Source: Curtobacterium sp. 9128 (GTDB lineage: Bacteria > Actinomycetota > Actinomycetes > Actinomycetales > Microbacteriaceae). From it: a stretch of 64,000 nucleotides of DNA. Each line of letters opens with the position of its first letter. Positions within the stretch are counted from its first letter, which is position 1. Positions 52,076 through 61,768 of this stretch are shown here, piece by piece. The notes below the pieces were generated by a model. That model had not been told where the DNA came from, made no database searches, and worked only from the letters and a program-made list of their open reading frames with translations. The stretch lies in contig NZ_VEAF01000009.1 of assembly GCF_007673775.1 (NCBI RefSeq), positions 84,531 to 148,530 of the forward strand, given 5' to 3'. A program made the position numbers and the translations under genes.

Positions 52076-53506
52076 TCAGCTCGGGTGCGTCATGCTCAGC
52101 ACGTCGAGGGCCTGGTCGAGCTGCTCCTCGGTGACCTCGCCGCGCTCGACGAAGCCGAGTGCCACGACGGCCTCGCGCACCGTGATGCCCTCGGCGACCG
52201 CGTGCTTGGCGACCTTCGCGGCGGCTTCGTACCCGATGACGCGGTTGAGCGGCGTGACGATCGACGGCGACGACTCGGCGAACGCGCGGGCGCGGTCGAG
52301 GTTCGCCTCCAGCCCGTCGACCGTCTTGTCGGCGAGCACGCGCGAGCTGTTCGCGAGCAGGCGGATGGACTCGAGCAGGGCGGTGCCCATCACCGGGATC
52401 GCGACGTTGAGCTCGAACGCGCCGGACGCACCGGCCCAGGCGATCGTCGCGTCGTTGCCGATCACCCGTGCCGCGACCATCAGCGTGGCCTCGGGGATGA
52501 CGGGGTTCACCTTGCCGGGCATGATCGACGAGCCCGGCTGCAGGTCGGGGATGTGGAGCTCGCCGAGCCCCGTGTTCGGACCCGACCCCATCCACCGCAG
52601 GTCGTTGTTGATCTTCGTCAGGCTGACCGCGAGGACCTTGAGCGCTCCGGACGCCTCGACCAGGGCATCGCGCGCGCCCTGGGCCTCGAAGTGGTCGAGT
52701 GCCTCGGTGATCGGCAGGCCGGTGTCCTCGGCGAGCTGCGCGATGACCCGCTGCGGGAAGCCCGTCGGCGTGTTGATCCCGGTGCCCACCGCGGTGCCAC
52801 CGAGCGGGACCTCGGCGACGCGGGGGAGCGTCGCGGTCACGCGCTCGATCCCCAGGCGGATCTGCCGGGCGTACCCGCCGAACTCCTGCCCGAGCGTGAC
52901 CGGGGTGGCGTCCATCAGGTGGGTCCGACCGGACTTGACGGCGTCGGCCCACAGCGTCGCCTTCGCCTCGAACGCCTCGGCGAGGTGCTCGAGCGATGGC
53001 ACGAGGGACCGGATCAGGGCGTCCGTCACGGCGACGTGCACCGAGGTCGGGAAGACGTCGTTCGAGGACTGCGAGGCGTTGACGTGGTCGTTCGGGTGCA
53101 CGGCCGTGCCGGTCCGGGACGCCAGCGTGGCCAGGACCTCGTTCATGTTCATGTTCGACGAGGTCCCGCTGCCGGTCTGGTAGACGTCGACCGGGAACTG
53201 GTCGTGGTGCGCTCCCGCGATCACGACGTCCGCCGCACCCACGATGGCGTCGGCGACGGCCTGGTCCACGATGCCGAGCTGTCCGTTGACGATCGCCGCC
53301 GCGCGCTTGATCCGCGCGAGGGCGACGATCTGCGCCGACTCGAGGCCGGTCCCGGAGATCGGGAAGTTCTCCACCGCGCGCTGGGTCTGGGCCCGGTACA
53401 GCGCCGAGGCGGGCACGCGGACCTCGCCCATGGTGTCGTGTTCGATCCGGAACCCGTCGGTGCTGCCGTCGGTCTCGGTCGGGGTCGTCGCGGTGGTGTC
53501 GGTCAC
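52076..53506 (-). CDS. fumC: Fumarate hydratase class II
   Basis: A 476-residue TCA-cycle enzyme interconverting fumarate and malate, in the aspartase/fumarase superfamily. Family boxes: [53 protein letters not shown] (catalytic His) and the signature [15 protein letters not shown] (about residue 325) with the catalytic Ser. Fumarase-like GT(x)INTP and no aspartase-specific residues are seen. The N-terminal 15 residues ([14 protein letters not shown]) are an added disordered leader. GTG start at 53506, AGGAAGG upstream. It lies 94 bases from the carbonic anhydrase, same direction. Confidence 0.95.
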   Translation of the reverse strand: MTDTTATTPTETDGSTDGFRIEHDTMGEVRVPASALYRAQTQRAVENFPISGTGLESAQIVALARIKRAAAIVNGQLGIVDQAVADAIVGAADVVIAGAHHDQFPVDVYQTGSGTSSNMNMNEVLATLASRTGTAVHPNDHVNASQSSNDVFPTSVHVAVTDALIRSLVPSLEHLAEAFEAKATLWADAVKSGRTHLMDATPVTLGQEFGGYARQIRLGIERVTATLPRVAEVPLGGTAVGTGINTPTGFPQRVIAQLAEDTGLPITEALDHFEAQGARDALVEASGALKVLAVSLTKINNDLRWMGSGPNTGLGELHIPDLQPGSSIMPGKVNPVIPEATLMVAARVIGNDATIAWAGASGAFELNVAIPVMGTALLESIRLLANSSRVLADKTVDGLEANLDRARAFAESSPSIVTPLNRVIGYEAAAKVAKHAVAEGITVREAVVALGFVERGEVTEEQLDQALDVLSMTHPS

Positions 53507-53600
53507 GTCGTCGTGGTCCTTCCTGGTGGTGCGCCCGTCGCGGTCGCGGCCGGGTGGTGGTCGTGGCGGGGTCGTGCCGAGGCGGCGGTGCCCGGTGTGG

Positions 53601-54215
53601 TCAGGCGGCGCCGACGACGGTGTCGATGGACACTTCGCCCGTGGTGAGGTCGTAGGTCGCCCCGACCACGGCCAATCTACCCTCGGCGATCGCGTCGGAG
53701 ACCGCGCCGGAACGCTCGAGGATCGCCCCGAGCGTCGACTCGAGGTGCGCCGCCCCGATGGCTTCCTGCGGCAGGTCGGCGTCGGTGGCACGGACCCGCT
53801 CGACGCTCGGCGCGATCGCGTCGACGAGCGCCTGCAGGTGCGGCGCCGGGACCGGCTCACCGGAGCGTGCGGCGGCGACCGCGCCGCACTTGGTGTGCCG
53901 GAGGACGACGACGAGCGGCGTGCCGAGCGCGACGACGGCGAACTCGATCGACCCGAGCACGACGTCGTCGACGATCTGTCCGGCGTTCCGGATCGCGAAG
54001 ACGTCGCCGATGCCGGCGTCGAACACGTGCTCGAACGGCACGCGGGAGTCGGAGCAGCCCAGGACGGTGGCGAACGGAGCCTGTGAGCCGGCGAGCTCGT
54101 TGCGACGGTCGGGGTCGATCCGGCCGGTGCGGCGCTTGTCGGCGGCGAACCGAGCATTGCCCTCGACGAGGAGTCGGAGGGCGTCGGCGGGGGTGCTCGC
54201 TGCGCGGTCGGTCAT
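53601..54215 (-). CDS. Beta-carbonic anhydrase
   Basis: A 204-residue beta-class enzyme hydrating CO2 to bicarbonate. Zinc ligands and the catalytic dyad are visible: Cys54 with Asp56 and Arg58 in GCSDSRVP, His107 and Cys110 in [20 protein letters not shown] is the family turn. ATG at 54215 follows GAGGAGCC by 6 bases. It is upstream of fumC on the same strand; carboxylation or bicarbonate supply is a likely role. Confidence 0.94.
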   Translation of the reverse strand: MTDRAASTPADALRLLVEGNARFAADKRRTGRIDPDRRNELAGSQAPFATVLGCSDSRVPFEHVFDAGIGDVFAIRNAGQIVDDVVLGSIEFAVVALGTPLVVVLRHTKCGAVAAARSGEPVPAPHLQALVDAIAPSVERVRATDADLPQEAIGAAHLESTLGAILERSGAVSDAIAEGRLAVVGATYDLTTGEVSIDTVVGAA

Positions 54216-54302
54216 GGGTTCGGCTCCTCGGTGCTGCTTCGGGTTGGTGCCCCGTCGCGCCGGCACGAGGCCCGGGGTGGCGCGGCGGGTGGTGGGACGG
54301 TG

Positions 54303-54944
54303 CTAGCTGGTCGCGAGCTGTTCCGCCACGCCGGAGGCGATCGTGCGGAACGAGGCGTCGTCGGCGGTCCCGGCCAGGACCACGGTGCTCCGGCCGAAGG
54401 TGGCGACGAGGGAGTAGGCCTGGTTGCCGGCGTCGCGGCCCTCGTCGCGGCGGTCGTACACGGTCCACTTCGTGCCGCCGATCGACCTGGTGCCGGTCGC
54501 GGCGTGCTGGTCGAGCTGGTTCGCGACCCAGGTCGGGTTGGCGTCGATGCCCTGGTGGAGGCCGACGTACTGCTTGTCCGGGGTCAGGAAGCCCACCGTC
54601 CAGATACGCACGCCGTCGGCGGTCTTGTCCGTGAAGTCGGCACGGTTCGCGCTGTAGGTGCGGGGCAGTGGCGGGGCTGCGAGGGTGACGCCGGCGACGT
54701 CGGCCTGGGACGCGACCTGCCGGTAGTCGACGTCGCGGTCCACCGTGCTCTCCGGGCGGGCGACCACCGCGACCAGGAACAGCACGATGCCGAACGAGGC
54801 GATGAGCGCGAGGACGAGGTTGAACGCCGTCTGGTGCTGCCGGCGGGCGCGGCGAGCGGTGTCCTTCCGCGCCCAGGTCTCCTCCGCCGTCTCGGGGCGG
54901 CCGAGCTCGGCGACGATCGGCCGGCCGGTGTCCGGATCGGTCAT
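54303..54944 (-). CDS. DUF4245 family membrane protein
   Basis: A 213-residue protein of the actinobacterial DUF4245 family. A cytoplasmic N terminus is followed by one membrane helix ([22 protein letters not shown], about residues 44-65) and an extracytoplasmic domain ([39 protein letters not shown] in register, [25 protein letters not shown]). It overlaps xseB by ATGA (54941-54944). The xseA-xseB-DUF4245-fumC order is standard in actinobacteria, which supports the call. The function is unknown. Confidence 0.88.
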   Translation of the reverse strand: MTDPDTGRPIVAELGRPETAEETWARKDTARRARRQHQTAFNLVLALIASFGIVLFLVAVVARPESTVDRDVDYRQVASQADVAGVTLAAPPLPRTYSANRADFTDKTADGVRIWTVGFLTPDKQYVGLHQGIDANPTWVANQLDQHAATGTRSIGGTKWTVYDRRDEGRDAGNQAYSLVATFGRSTVVLAGTADDASFRTIASGVAEQLATS

Positions 54945-55204
54945 CGGGAGGCCTCGGCAGCGCTGTCGTCGGTCGCGGCGCGCGCGGCGTCGAGCCTTGC
55001 ACGGGCGCCCACGAGCCACTCCTCGCACCGTGCGGCGAGGGCCTCGCCACGCTCCCAGAGGGACAGCGACCGTTCGAGCGTCGCGGAGCCCTGCTCGAGC
55101 TCGGTGACGACGCGCACGAGTTCATCGCGCGCGGCCTCGTAGCTCAGGGACCGGACGTCTGCCTGCCCGGTCGGCGTGGTCGCGGGCTGTTCCTCGGATG
55201 ACAC
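54941..55204 (-). CDS. xseB: Exodeoxyribonuclease VII small subunit
   Basis: An 87-residue protein with the small-subunit pattern [45 protein letters not shown] in register, a helical hairpin that wraps the large subunit. The GTG at 55204 is 6 nt after TACAAT on the minus strand and gives the usual length. It overlaps the DUF4245 gene by 4 bases. Its own leaderless-type promoter suggests it can be expressed separately from xseA, which ends 93 bases upstream. Confidence 0.93.
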   Translation of the reverse strand: MSSEEQPATTPTGQADVRSLSYEAARDELVRVVTELEQGSATLERSLSLWERGEALAARCEEWLVGARARLDAARAATDDSAAEASR

Positions 55205-55210
55205 GCCTCG

Positions 55211-55216
55211 ATTGTA
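55211..55216 (-). promoter_or_regulatory. -10 element TACAAT (minus strand), leaderless type (xseB)
   Basis: TACAAT, close to the ideal TATAAT, lies 6 nt before the GTG at 55204. Confidence 0.6.
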
Positions 55217-55297
55217 CCGAGGCGCACCGACCAGCAGGCCGGGCACTGCGACCGGTGCAGACGCCACCGGAGGCTGCGGTTTGTGGAGGACCGGCGC

Positions 55298-56536
55298 TCA
55301 GCCCTCGCCGTCCGGGCCGGGGCCGTCCGGCTCCAGCGTGCCGGTGGCCGTGCCGGCGCCGAGCGTCACGCGCACGTCGGTGGCGCCGTCGAGGTCGGCC
55401 GCCGCCCGCACGACACCGCCGTCCCCGGTCTGGACGATCGCGTACCCGCGCCGCAGGGTGTCCCGCGGTGAGAGCGTCCGGAGCCGCCCGGTCAGGTGGC
55501 CGACGTCGGCGTGCGAACGCTCGATGCGGCGGTCGAGGAGCTCGCGGGCGCGGGACAGGTCCCGCGCCACCTCCTCGGCACGGGTGTCGACGAGCCACGC
55601 GGTCGACGCCAGTGCCGGGCGCGAACGCAGGGCCGCGATGCGGTCGGCCTCGACCGAGAGCGTGTGGGACAGCCGGAGGCCGAGTCGGGCGCGGGCCTGG
55701 CGCACGTTCGCGAGCTCCTCGGCGACGTCGGGGACGACCCGCTTCGCCGCGTCCGTGGGGGTCGACGCCCGGAGGTCCGCCACCTCGTCGAGGATCGGCC
55801 GGTCCGCCTCGTGGCCGATGGCCGAGACGATCGGGGTCGTCGCGGCTGCCGCGGCCCGGACGAGTCCCTCGTCGCTGAAGCCGAGGAGGTTCTGGAAGTC
55901 GCCGCCGCCGCGGGCGATGACGATGACGTCGACCTCGGGGTCGGCGTCGAGCTCGAGGATGGCGGCGGTCACCTCGGGCACCGCACGTTCACCCTGCACG
56001 GCGGTGTGCACCGTGCGGAACTCCACCTGCGGCCAGCGGAGCTGCGCGTTGCGCTTGACGTCCTTCTCGGCATCGGAGTCCTTGCCGGTGACGAGCCCGA
56101 TCCGGTGCGGCAGGAAGGGCAGACGCTTCTTGCGGGAGACGTCGAACAGGCCCTCCGCGGCGAGGGTCCTGCGCAGGCGTTCGAGTCGTTCCAGGAGGTC
56201 CCCGAGGCCGACGTGCTTCATCTCGACGACCTGCATCGTGAGCGAGCCGCCCTTGACCCAGTAGTTCGGCTTGACGGCGGCGACCACCCGGGCGCCCTGC
56301 TTCAGGTCCGCCGGCACCCGGGAGCGGACGCTCGACCAGATGGAGAACGACACGGTGGCGTCCACCTCGACGTCCTTGAGCTTGCCGTAGACGTTGCCGC
56401 CCGCCACGTTCCACTGCGTGATCTCGCCCTCGACCCACGCGGTGCCGAGGCGGTCGATCCAGTCGCGCAGCTTCGCGCCGAGCAGCGCGACGGGCCACGG
56501 GTTGTCGGCCGTCGGGGGTCCCTGTTCGATCGCCAT
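55298..56536 (-). CDS. xseA: Exodeoxyribonuclease VII large subunit
   Basis: A 412-residue nuclease subunit degrading single-stranded DNA. The N-terminal OB fold ([33 protein letters not shown], residues about 20-50) binds DNA. The catalytic core shows [48 protein letters not shown] in register and [27 protein letters not shown]. The coiled-coil C terminus ends with the XseA motif LRRGYAIV. The ATG at 56536 follows GGAGGA by 4 bases; the extended frame upstream is translated minisatellite. It is divergent from ispH. Confidence 0.95.
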   Translation of the reverse strand: MAIEQGPPTADNPWPVALLGAKLRDWIDRLGTAWVEGEITQWNVAGGNVYGKLKDVEVDATVSFSIWSSVRSRVPADLKQGARVVAAVKPNYWVKGGSLTMQVVEMKHVGLGDLLERLERLRRTLAAEGLFDVSRKKRLPFLPHRIGLVTGKDSDAEKDVKRNAQLRWPQVEFRTVHTAVQGERAVPEVTAAILELDADPEVDVIVIARGGGDFQNLLGFSDEGLVRAAAAATTPIVSAIGHEADRPILDEVADLRASTPTDAAKRVVPDVAEELANVRQARARLGLRLSHTLSVEADRIAALRSRPALASTAWLVDTRAEEVARDLSRARELLDRRIERSHADVGHLTGRLRTLSPRDTLRRGYAIVQTGDGGVVRAAADLDGATDVRVTLGAGTATGTLEPDGPGPDGEG

Positions 56537-56574
56537 CTGCTCCTCCTGGTGGTGCGGGTCCCATCGTGCCGGAA

Positions 56575-56710
56575 ACCGCCGACGGTACGGGTGTGCGGCG
56601 TCCGCCGGACACCGCCGACGGTACGGGTGCGCGGTGTCCGCCACTCCGCCGGACACCGCCGACGGTACGGGTGCGCGGCGTCCGCCGCCCGGCCGGACAC
56701 CGCCGACACC
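56575..56710. repeat. 36-44-bp tandem repeat in the xseA/ispH intergenic region
   Basis: ACCGCCGACGGTACGGGTG followed by a GCGG(C/T)GTCCGCC segment occurs at 56575, 56611 and 56655, with the beginning of a fourth copy at 56699. Each unit carries TGTCCG and CGGACA or GGCGTCC/GGAC arms in inverted orientation. It lies between the divergent starts and covers the xseA leader. Confidence 0.85.
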
Positions 56711-56760
56711 GGGTTCTCCACCGGCTCGTCCGTACCCAGCCCGCGTCGGTCCCGCTCACC

Positions 56761-56766
56761 TATCAT
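56761..56766 (+). promoter_or_regulatory. -10 element TATCAT, leaderless type (ispH)
   Basis: TATCAT lies 7 nt before the GTG at 56774; it fixes the ispH start within a longer frame. Confidence 0.55.
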
Positions 56767-56773
56767 CGGGGAC

Positions 56774-57838
56774 GTGACGATCACCAACGGCCACTCGGTC
56801 CCACTCGCGCCGCCGCGCATGCCCGCGCCGCGCGGCCGGCTGCGGAACGACCCCGTGACCGGCACGAAGAAGGTCCTGCTCGCCGCCCCGCGCGGGTACT
56901 GCGCCGGCGTGGACCGTGCGGTCGTCGCCGTCGAGAAGGCCCTCGAGCAGTACGGCGAGCCGGTCTACGTCCGCAAGCAGATCGTCCACAACGTGCACGT
57001 CGTGTCGACGCTCGAGCAGCGCGGAGCCGTCTTCGTCGACGACGTCGACGAAGTCCCCCGTGGGTCGCACGTCGTCTTCAGCGCGCACGGCGTGTCCCCG
57101 GCCGTGGTGGCCGGCGCCGCCGACCGCGACCTGCACGCCATCGACGCCACCTGCCCGCTCGTCACGAAGGTGCACCGCGAAGCCACCCGCTTCGCCCGTG
57201 CCGAGCGCACGATCATCCTCATCGGCCACGCCGGCCACGAAGAGGTCGAGGGGACGATGGGGCACGCCCCGGAACGCACGATCCTCGTGAACGGCCCCGA
57301 GGACGTCACCGACCTCGTCGTCGACGACCCCGACAACCTCGTCTGGTTGTCCCAGACCACGCTGAGCGTCGACGAGACGATGGAGACCGTCCGGCGGCTG
57401 CGCGAGCGGTTCCCCACGATCGAGGACCCACCCTCGGACGACATCTGCTACGCCACGCAGAACCGCCAGGTCGCGATCAAGAAGGTCGCCCCGCAGGCGG
57501 ACCTCGTGATCGTCGTCGGCTCGGCGAACTCGTCGAACAGCGTCCGTCTGGTCGAGGTCGCCCTCGAACACGGTGCCCGGGCTGCGCACCGCGTCGACTA
57601 CGCGGAGGAGATCGAGCAGCAGTGGCTCGACGGCGTCGCGACCGTCGGCGTGACGAGCGGCGCGTCCGTGCCGGAAGAACTGGTGCGCGAGGTCCTCGAC
57701 CAGCTCGCCGACGCCGGCTACGGCTCCGTCGAAGAGGTCGTCACCGCCCACGAAGACCTGATGTTCTCGCTCCCGAAGGAGCTCCGCACCGACGCGTCGG
57801 GCAACCCGACGCGTGCGCTCGGCGGGCGCCGCCGGTGA
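56774..57838 (+). CDS. ispH: 4-hydroxy-3-methylbut-2-enyl diphosphate reductase
   Basis: A 354-residue iron-sulfur enzyme, the last step of the MEP isoprenoid pathway, yielding IPP and DMAPP. The three cluster-binding cysteines are Cys43 ([10 protein letters not shown]), Cys127 (DATCPLVTK) and Cys225 ([11 protein letters not shown]). VHNVHVV and SAHGVSP carry substrate His residues, and SSNSVRL and SGASVPE the phosphate-binding Ser/Asn. About 30 extra N-terminal residues precede the core. It overlaps the next gene by GTGA. With uppS it shows a complete link from the MEP pathway to lipid carrier. Confidence 0.96.
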   Translation: MTITNGHSVPLAPPRMPAPRGRLRNDPVTGTKKVLLAAPRGYCAGVDRAVVAVEKALEQYGEPVYVRKQIVHNVHVVSTLEQRGAVFVDDVDEVPRGSHVVFSAHGVSPAVVAGAADRDLHAIDATCPLVTKVHREATRFARAERTIILIGHAGHEEVEGTMGHAPERTILVNGPEDVTDLVVDDPDNLVWLSQTTLSVDETMETVRRLRERFPTIEDPPSDDICYATQNRQVAIKKVAPQADLVIVVGSANSSNSVRLVEVALEHGARAAHRVDYAEEIEQQWLDGVATVGVTSGASVPEELVREVLDQLADAGYGSVEEVVTAHEDLMFSLPKELRTDASGNPTRALGGRRR

Positions 57839-58584
57839 GCGCGCGTGACTGGTCGTCGGTGCCGTCCCGTGATCGCGGAGCCGACCCCGACCCCGCCGTC
57901 CTGGAGGCCCGACCCGCGTCCGCCACGACCGGTGCCGGTGACGCAGACGGTCGGGTCCACGGCCGCCCCGCACCGCAGTACGGCGAGTACGCGCCCGAGG
58001 GCTGGGTGAACCCGGTCCTCGTCGAACAGGAGCGGCAGGAGCGCGAGCGGCAGTCGCACGAGGCCGCGGTCGCCGCACGGTCCGCCGCGGCCGTCGGCAG
58101 CGACCGCCCCGGCAGCACCCGTGCTGGCACTGCCCGTTCCGGCAGCACCGGCCCCGGGAGCGTCGGCCCCGGTCGCCCGGGCGTCGACGCGTCCACGCCG
58201 GCGCTGGCCCGCTTCGGCAGGACACCGGGTGACTTCCTGCTCACCGTGCTGCTGCTGGCGTTCGGACTCGTCTCGGTCGTCCAGTCGCTCGCCGTCGGGA
58301 CGGTCGCATCGCAGTTCCGTCGGGAGATCGAGCGCCGGTCGACCACGCTCGCCGACCCCGGCGCGCTCACCACGGCCGCGATCGTCAGCGCCGTCGGCGG
58401 GATCGTCGTGTTCGTGCTCGTCGTGTGGTGGTCCATCGTCCGGCTCCGTCAGCGCAAGCGGACCGTGTGGGTCCCGCTGCTCGGCGGGGTCGTCGCGTCG
58501 GTGGTGACCATGGTCGCGTTCGTCACGGTGCTGATGCAGGACGGTCAGTTCGTGGCGTGGATGATGCAGAACGCGGGCGGCTGA
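57835..58584 (+). CDS. DUF6264-like membrane protein
   Basis: A 249-residue protein, GTG start inside the ispH stop (57835-57838). The N-terminal 120 residues are disordered and contain [16 protein letters not shown], a motif seen in a Microbacteriaceae membrane-protein family (DUF6264-like), then a Gly/Ser/Thr/Arg repeat ([22 protein letters not shown]). Three membrane helices follow ([63 protein letters not shown]). The function is unknown. Its last 62 bases overlap the 3' end of the convergent TetR gene. Confidence 0.7.
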   Translation: MSARDWSSVPSRDRGADPDPAVLEARPASATTGAGDADGRVHGRPAPQYGEYAPEGWVNPVLVEQERQERERQSHEAAVAARSAAAVGSDRPGSTRAGTARSGSTGPGSVGPGRPGVDASTPALARFGRTPGDFLLTVLLLAFGLVSVVQSLAVGTVASQFRREIERRSTTLADPGALTTAAIVSAVGGIVVFVLVVWWSIVRLRQRKRTVWVPLLGGVVASVVTMVAFVTVLMQDGQFVAWMMQNAGG

Positions 58585-59143
58585 CCCCGAGCACGGTCCG
58601 CATCCGGTCGACGGCGGCGTCGACGTGCTCGGCCAAGGGGGCGTCTCGTGTGTCGTCGAGCCAGGTCAGGAGTGCGGTCTGGAACACCTCGGCGGTGACC
58701 GCCGCGATCGTCTCGGCCGTGACGGGGTCCGCCCCACGGAGGACGAAGCCGTCGCGGACCGCCCGACGCAGGTCCGCCTGCTTGCGGAGGTCACGTTCGA
58801 GCAGCGCGGGCTCGGCGTCGATGACCCGTCGCGCCGCCCGGATCTCCGCGCGGCGCGGGTCGAACCGCCGTTCCCCGAGCGTCCGGAGCCCCTCCTGCAC
58901 GATGACCATCGGTGGGAGGTCGGCCGGGGCCTCGGCGAGCAGGCGCGTGGCGATCGCCGGCACCTCGTCGTCCCCGAAGAAGACCTCGCGTTTGTCGCTG
59001 AAGTGCCGGAAGAACGTCCGTCGGGTGAGCCCGGCGCGGTCGACGATGTCGGGCACGGTCGTGGCGGAGAACCCGCGCTCGGCGAAGAGCTCCAGCGCAG
59101 CGGTGCGCAGGCGCTCCCGCGCGCCGGGGGTCCATCGAGGCAT
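58523..59143 (-). CDS. TetR-family transcriptional regulator
   Basis: A 206-residue regulator. The helix-turn-helix lies at residues 27-47 (TTVPDIVDRAGLTRRTFFRHF), followed by SDKREVFFGDD, the usual linker to the ligand domain. The rest is all helical, with no recognisable ligand motif. ATG at 59143 is 6 nt after TATGCT on the minus strand. It is divergent from a zinc-independent alcohol-dehydrogenase-like gene with two matching palindromes between them, so it probably represses both. Its C-terminal 20 codons overlap the end of the convergent gene. Confidence 0.92.
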   Translation of the reverse strand: MPRWTPGARERLRTAALELFAERGFSATTVPDIVDRAGLTRRTFFRHFSDKREVFFGDDEVPAIATRLLAEAPADLPPMVIVQEGLRTLGERRFDPRRAEIRAARRVIDAEPALLERDLRKQADLRRAVRDGFVLRGADPVTAETIAAVTAEVFQTALLTWLDDTRDAPLAEHVDAAVDRMRTVLGVSRPRSASSTPRTDRPASAP

Positions 59144-59149
59144 GACGTC

Positions 59150-59155
59150 AGCATA
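59150..59155 (-). promoter_or_regulatory. -10 element TATGCT (minus strand), leaderless type (tetR-like)
   Basis: TATGCT on the minus strand lies 6 nt before the ATG at 59143 and abuts the first operator (59158-59178). Confidence 0.5.
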
Positions 59156-59157
59156 GA

Positions 59158-59178
59158 TGATGACACCGGGTGTCGTCA
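59158..59178. promoter_or_regulatory. TetR operator O1
   Basis: A 21-bp near-perfect palindrome: TGATGACAC, spacer CGG, GTGTCGTCA. It overlaps a -35-like TGACAC (59161-59166) that lies 17 bp before TAGTCT (59184-59189), the likely promoter of the dehydrogenase gene. Confidence 0.75.
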
Positions 59179-59188
59179 GGGCGTAGTC

Positions 59189-59209
59189 TGACGACACTGC
59201 ATGTCATCA
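59189..59209. promoter_or_regulatory. TetR operator O2
   Basis: A second 21-bp palindrome of the same sequence type, TGACGACAC, spacer TGC, ATGTCATCA. Its centre lies 31 bp (three helical turns) from O1. It starts at the last base of the -10 TAGTCT and covers the start of transcription. Confidence 0.75.
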
Positions 59210-59237
59210 CGATGGTGGCATCTCACGAAGGGTCACC

Positions 59238-60362
59238 ATGTCCGAGAACTCCGCCGCCGTCCTCCGCGCTCCCCGGTCCGCGCTCGTCGTCGAGGACGCC
59301 GACGTCCCCTCGCCCGCCGCGGACGAGGTGGTCGTCCGGGTCGGTGCCGTCGCGGTGAACCCGGTCGACTGGATCATCCAGGGGACCGGCTCCGTGACGT
59401 ACCGCTGGCTCACGACCCCCGCCGTGCTCGGCTCCGACGTCGCCGGTGAGGTCGTCGCCGTCGGCACCGAGGTCACCCGCTTCGCGGTGGGGGACCGCGT
59501 GGTGGGGCTCGCGACGGGCACCGACCGCGGACGGGACAGCCGCCACGAGGGCGCCTTCCAGCAGTACACCGCGCTGCTCGAGCGACTGACCGCGCCGGTC
59601 CCGGAGGGCATGTCCGACGAGCGGGCCGCGGTGCTGCCCCTCGCCGTGTCCACCGCCGCGTGCGGCCTGTTCCAGCAGCGACACCTCGGGCTCCGGATGC
59701 CGGGTGCCGACGGCGTGCCCGACCCCGCGGCCGGCGGGGTCGTCGTGGTGTGGGGCGGCTCGACGAGCGTCGGAGCGAACGCGGTGCAGCTCGCGCACGC
59801 CGCCGGCTACGACGTGGTGAGCACCGCCTCGCCGAAGAACGCGGCGTTCGTGCGGTCGCTCGGAGCCGACGTCGTGGTGGACCACCACGACCGCGGGGCC
59901 GTCGACGCCCTGGTCGCCGGCATCGCCGGGCGCCCGGTGGTCGGGGCGATCGCGTTCGGCTCGGGGTCGGCCGACGCGTGCCTGCGCGTCCTCCGACGGA
60001 CCGGCGGGACGGCCCTCGCGATGGCGAGCACCGCGGTCTCCCTCGACCGGCTCGCCGGTCGCCGGCGGCTGTTCCCGGCGATGCTCCCCGTCTTCACCCG
60101 CATCGGGCTCTCCATGGTCGCGCTGACCGTCCGCGCGCGGCTCGCCGGCGTCCGCACGGGCTTCATCTGGGGGAGCAGCCTCCGCGACGACGAGGTCGGG
60201 CCGCGCCTCTGGGGTGCGTTCCTGCCGACCGGCCTGGCCGACGGCACGATCCGACCGGTCCCCGAGCCGATGGTCGCCGGTTCCGGGCTCGAGGCGGTGC
60301 AGGGTGCGCTCGACCTCCAGCGCCGCGGGGTGTCCGCCCAGAAGGTGGTCGTGACGCTCTGA
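59238..60362 (+). CDS. Medium-chain dehydrogenase/reductase, quinone-oxidoreductase-like
   Basis: A 374-residue MDR-superfamily oxidoreductase. The N-terminal catalytic fold has VNPVDWIIQGTG and GSDVAGEVVAVGTEV, and the NAD(P) Rossmann site is VVVWGGSTSVGANAVQLAHAAG (about residue 170). The Cys/His zinc ligands of alcohol dehydrogenases are absent, so it should be a zinc-independent quinone oxidoreductase or enoyl reductase-like enzyme. The ATG follows GAAGGG. It is controlled by the divergent TetR regulator through the two operators. The inducer, and perhaps substrate, is likely a reactive or xenobiotic compound. Confidence 0.88.
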   Translation: MSENSAAVLRAPRSALVVEDADVPSPAADEVVVRVGAVAVNPVDWIIQGTGSVTYRWLTTPAVLGSDVAGEVVAVGTEVTRFAVGDRVVGLATGTDRGRDSRHEGAFQQYTALLERLTAPVPEGMSDERAAVLPLAVSTAACGLFQQRHLGLRMPGADGVPDPAAGGVVVVWGGSTSVGANAVQLAHAAGYDVVSTASPKNAAFVRSLGADVVVDHHDRGAVDALVAGIAGRPVVGAIAFGSGSADACLRVLRRTGGTALAMASTAVSLDRLAGRRRLFPAMLPVFTRIGLSMVALTVRARLAGVRTGFIWGSSLRDDEVGPRLWGAFLPTGLADGTIRPVPEPMVAGSGLEAVQGALDLQRRGVSAQKVVVTL

Positions 60363-60438
60363 CGGCGGCGGCGGCGCCGTCGGCGACGGCGACGCGGCTG
60401 TCCGCGCGTTGCCGACGTCGACAGGCGCCCGCCCGACC

Positions 60439-61701
60439 TCAGCCGGCCAGGAAGGCGGCGACCGCGCCGTGCAGCGCGGCGAGGTCGTCGACGTGGACGA
60501 GCTCCCGCACCGAGTGCATCGAGAGCAGCCCGACCCCGATGTCGACGGTGGGGATGCCGAGGCGGGTCGCCGCGATCGGACCGATCGTCGAACCACCGGG
60601 GATCGTGTTGACGTTCACGAACGGCTGGAACGCCACGCCGGCTGCGGTGCAGGCGGCGGCGAAGACGGCCTCGCCCTTCGCCTCGGTCATGTAGCGCTGG
60701 TTCGCGCTGATCTTCAGCAGCGGTCCACCGCCCGGTCGCGGCCGGTTGGTCGGGTCGTGCTTCTCCGCGAAGTTCGGGTGCACCAGGTGTCCGGCGTCGC
60801 TCGACAGCAGCCACGAGCCGCGGAAAGCCCTCGCCGCCTCCGACCGGGTCGCCCCGAGGCCCTCCTGCACGCGGGCGAGGACGTCCTCGAGGAACGGGCC
60901 ACCGGCTCCCGACGGGGTCGCGGAACCGACCTCCTCGTGGTCGAACGCCGCGAACACCGGGATGTGGTCCGCATCCGTCGGTGCATCGACGATCCCGCGG
61001 AGTCCGGCGTGCACGCTCGTCAGGTTGTCCATCCGGCCGGCGGCCAGGAAGGACCCGTCGATCCCGACCCGCGCCGGCGCCTGCGTGTCGGCGAGGAACA
61101 GGTCCCACGACACGGCGGTCTCGCCGACGCGGCCCTGGATCCAGGTCAGGGCGTCGACGCCGCCGGCCTCGGACCCGTCCGTCCCGACGATCGGCAGGGT
61201 GTGTCGCTGCCGGTCGATCTCGTTCCCGTTGTTGACACCGCGGTCGAGGTGGATGGCCAGGTTCGGGATCCGTGCGACCGCGCCGGTGTCGACGAGCGTC
61301 ACGGAGCCGTCCGTGTGCACGACGCGGCCGGCGATCCGGAGGTCGCGGTCGAACCAGGTCGACAGGATCGGGCCGCCGTAGACCTCGACGTTGAGCTGCT
61401 CCCAGCCGCCGACCCGCACGGTGGGGTTCGGCTTGACCCGGAACCCGGGGGAGTCGGTGTGTGCGCCGAGGATCCGGAAGGGCGTGGTGGCCGTCGCGTG
61501 GGCCGGGGTGCGCCACGCGATGACGGCGCCGTCGCGGACGACCACGTACGCACCCGGTTCTGACGGCCAGGCGTCGCGCTCCGCGAGCTCGGTGAACCCC
61601 GCCGCCACCAGGCGGTCGCGGGTCACGGCGGCGGCGTGGAACGCCGTCGGCGAGGCGGAGACGAACTGGGCGAACTCGGAGGCGATGGCGTCGGCGGTCA
61701 C
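60439..61701 (-). CDS. apeB: M18 family aminopeptidase
   Basis: A 420-residue cytoplasmic zinc aminopeptidase preferring acidic N-terminal residues. Metal and catalytic residues are visible: His81/Asp83 in GAHTDSPGFRVKP, the bridging Asp in GRMDNLTS, Glu-Glu in FDHEEVGS, Asp in LSSDAGHLVHP, and the last His in LLSMHSVRE. The length matches M18 enzymes (about 430). GTG start at 61701; no ribosome site is obvious. Its end faces the convergent dehydrogenase gene. It lies upstream of the fba terminator on the same strand, as an independent unit. Confidence 0.93.
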   Translation of the reverse strand: MTADAIASEFAQFVSASPTAFHAAAVTRDRLVAAGFTELAERDAWPSEPGAYVVVRDGAVIAWRTPAHATATTPFRILGAHTDSPGFRVKPNPTVRVGGWEQLNVEVYGGPILSTWFDRDLRIAGRVVHTDGSVTLVDTGAVARIPNLAIHLDRGVNNGNEIDRQRHTLPIVGTDGSEAGGVDALTWIQGRVGETAVSWDLFLADTQAPARVGIDGSFLAAGRMDNLTSVHAGLRGIVDAPTDADHIPVFAAFDHEEVGSATPSGAGGPFLEDVLARVQEGLGATRSEAARAFRGSWLLSSDAGHLVHPNFAEKHDPTNRPRPGGGPLLKISANQRYMTEAKGEAVFAAACTAAGVAFQPFVNVNTIPGGSTIGPIAATRLGIPTVDIGVGLLSMHSVRELVHVDDLAALHGAVAAFLAG

Positions 61702-61718
61702 CCGACCATCGTTGCACG

Positions 61719-61750
61719 GGAGGCTCGTGGCGGCGCCGCCACGAGCCTCC
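61719..61750 (-). terminator. Perfect 32-bp palindrome after fba
   Basis: GGAGGCTCGTGGCGGC and its exact complement (61719-61734 with 61735-61750) lie 18 bases past the fba stop. It is another member of the GGAGGC/GCCTCC hairpin family. Confidence 0.85.
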
Positions 61751-61768
61751 AGGCGGTGTGCGGTGCGG

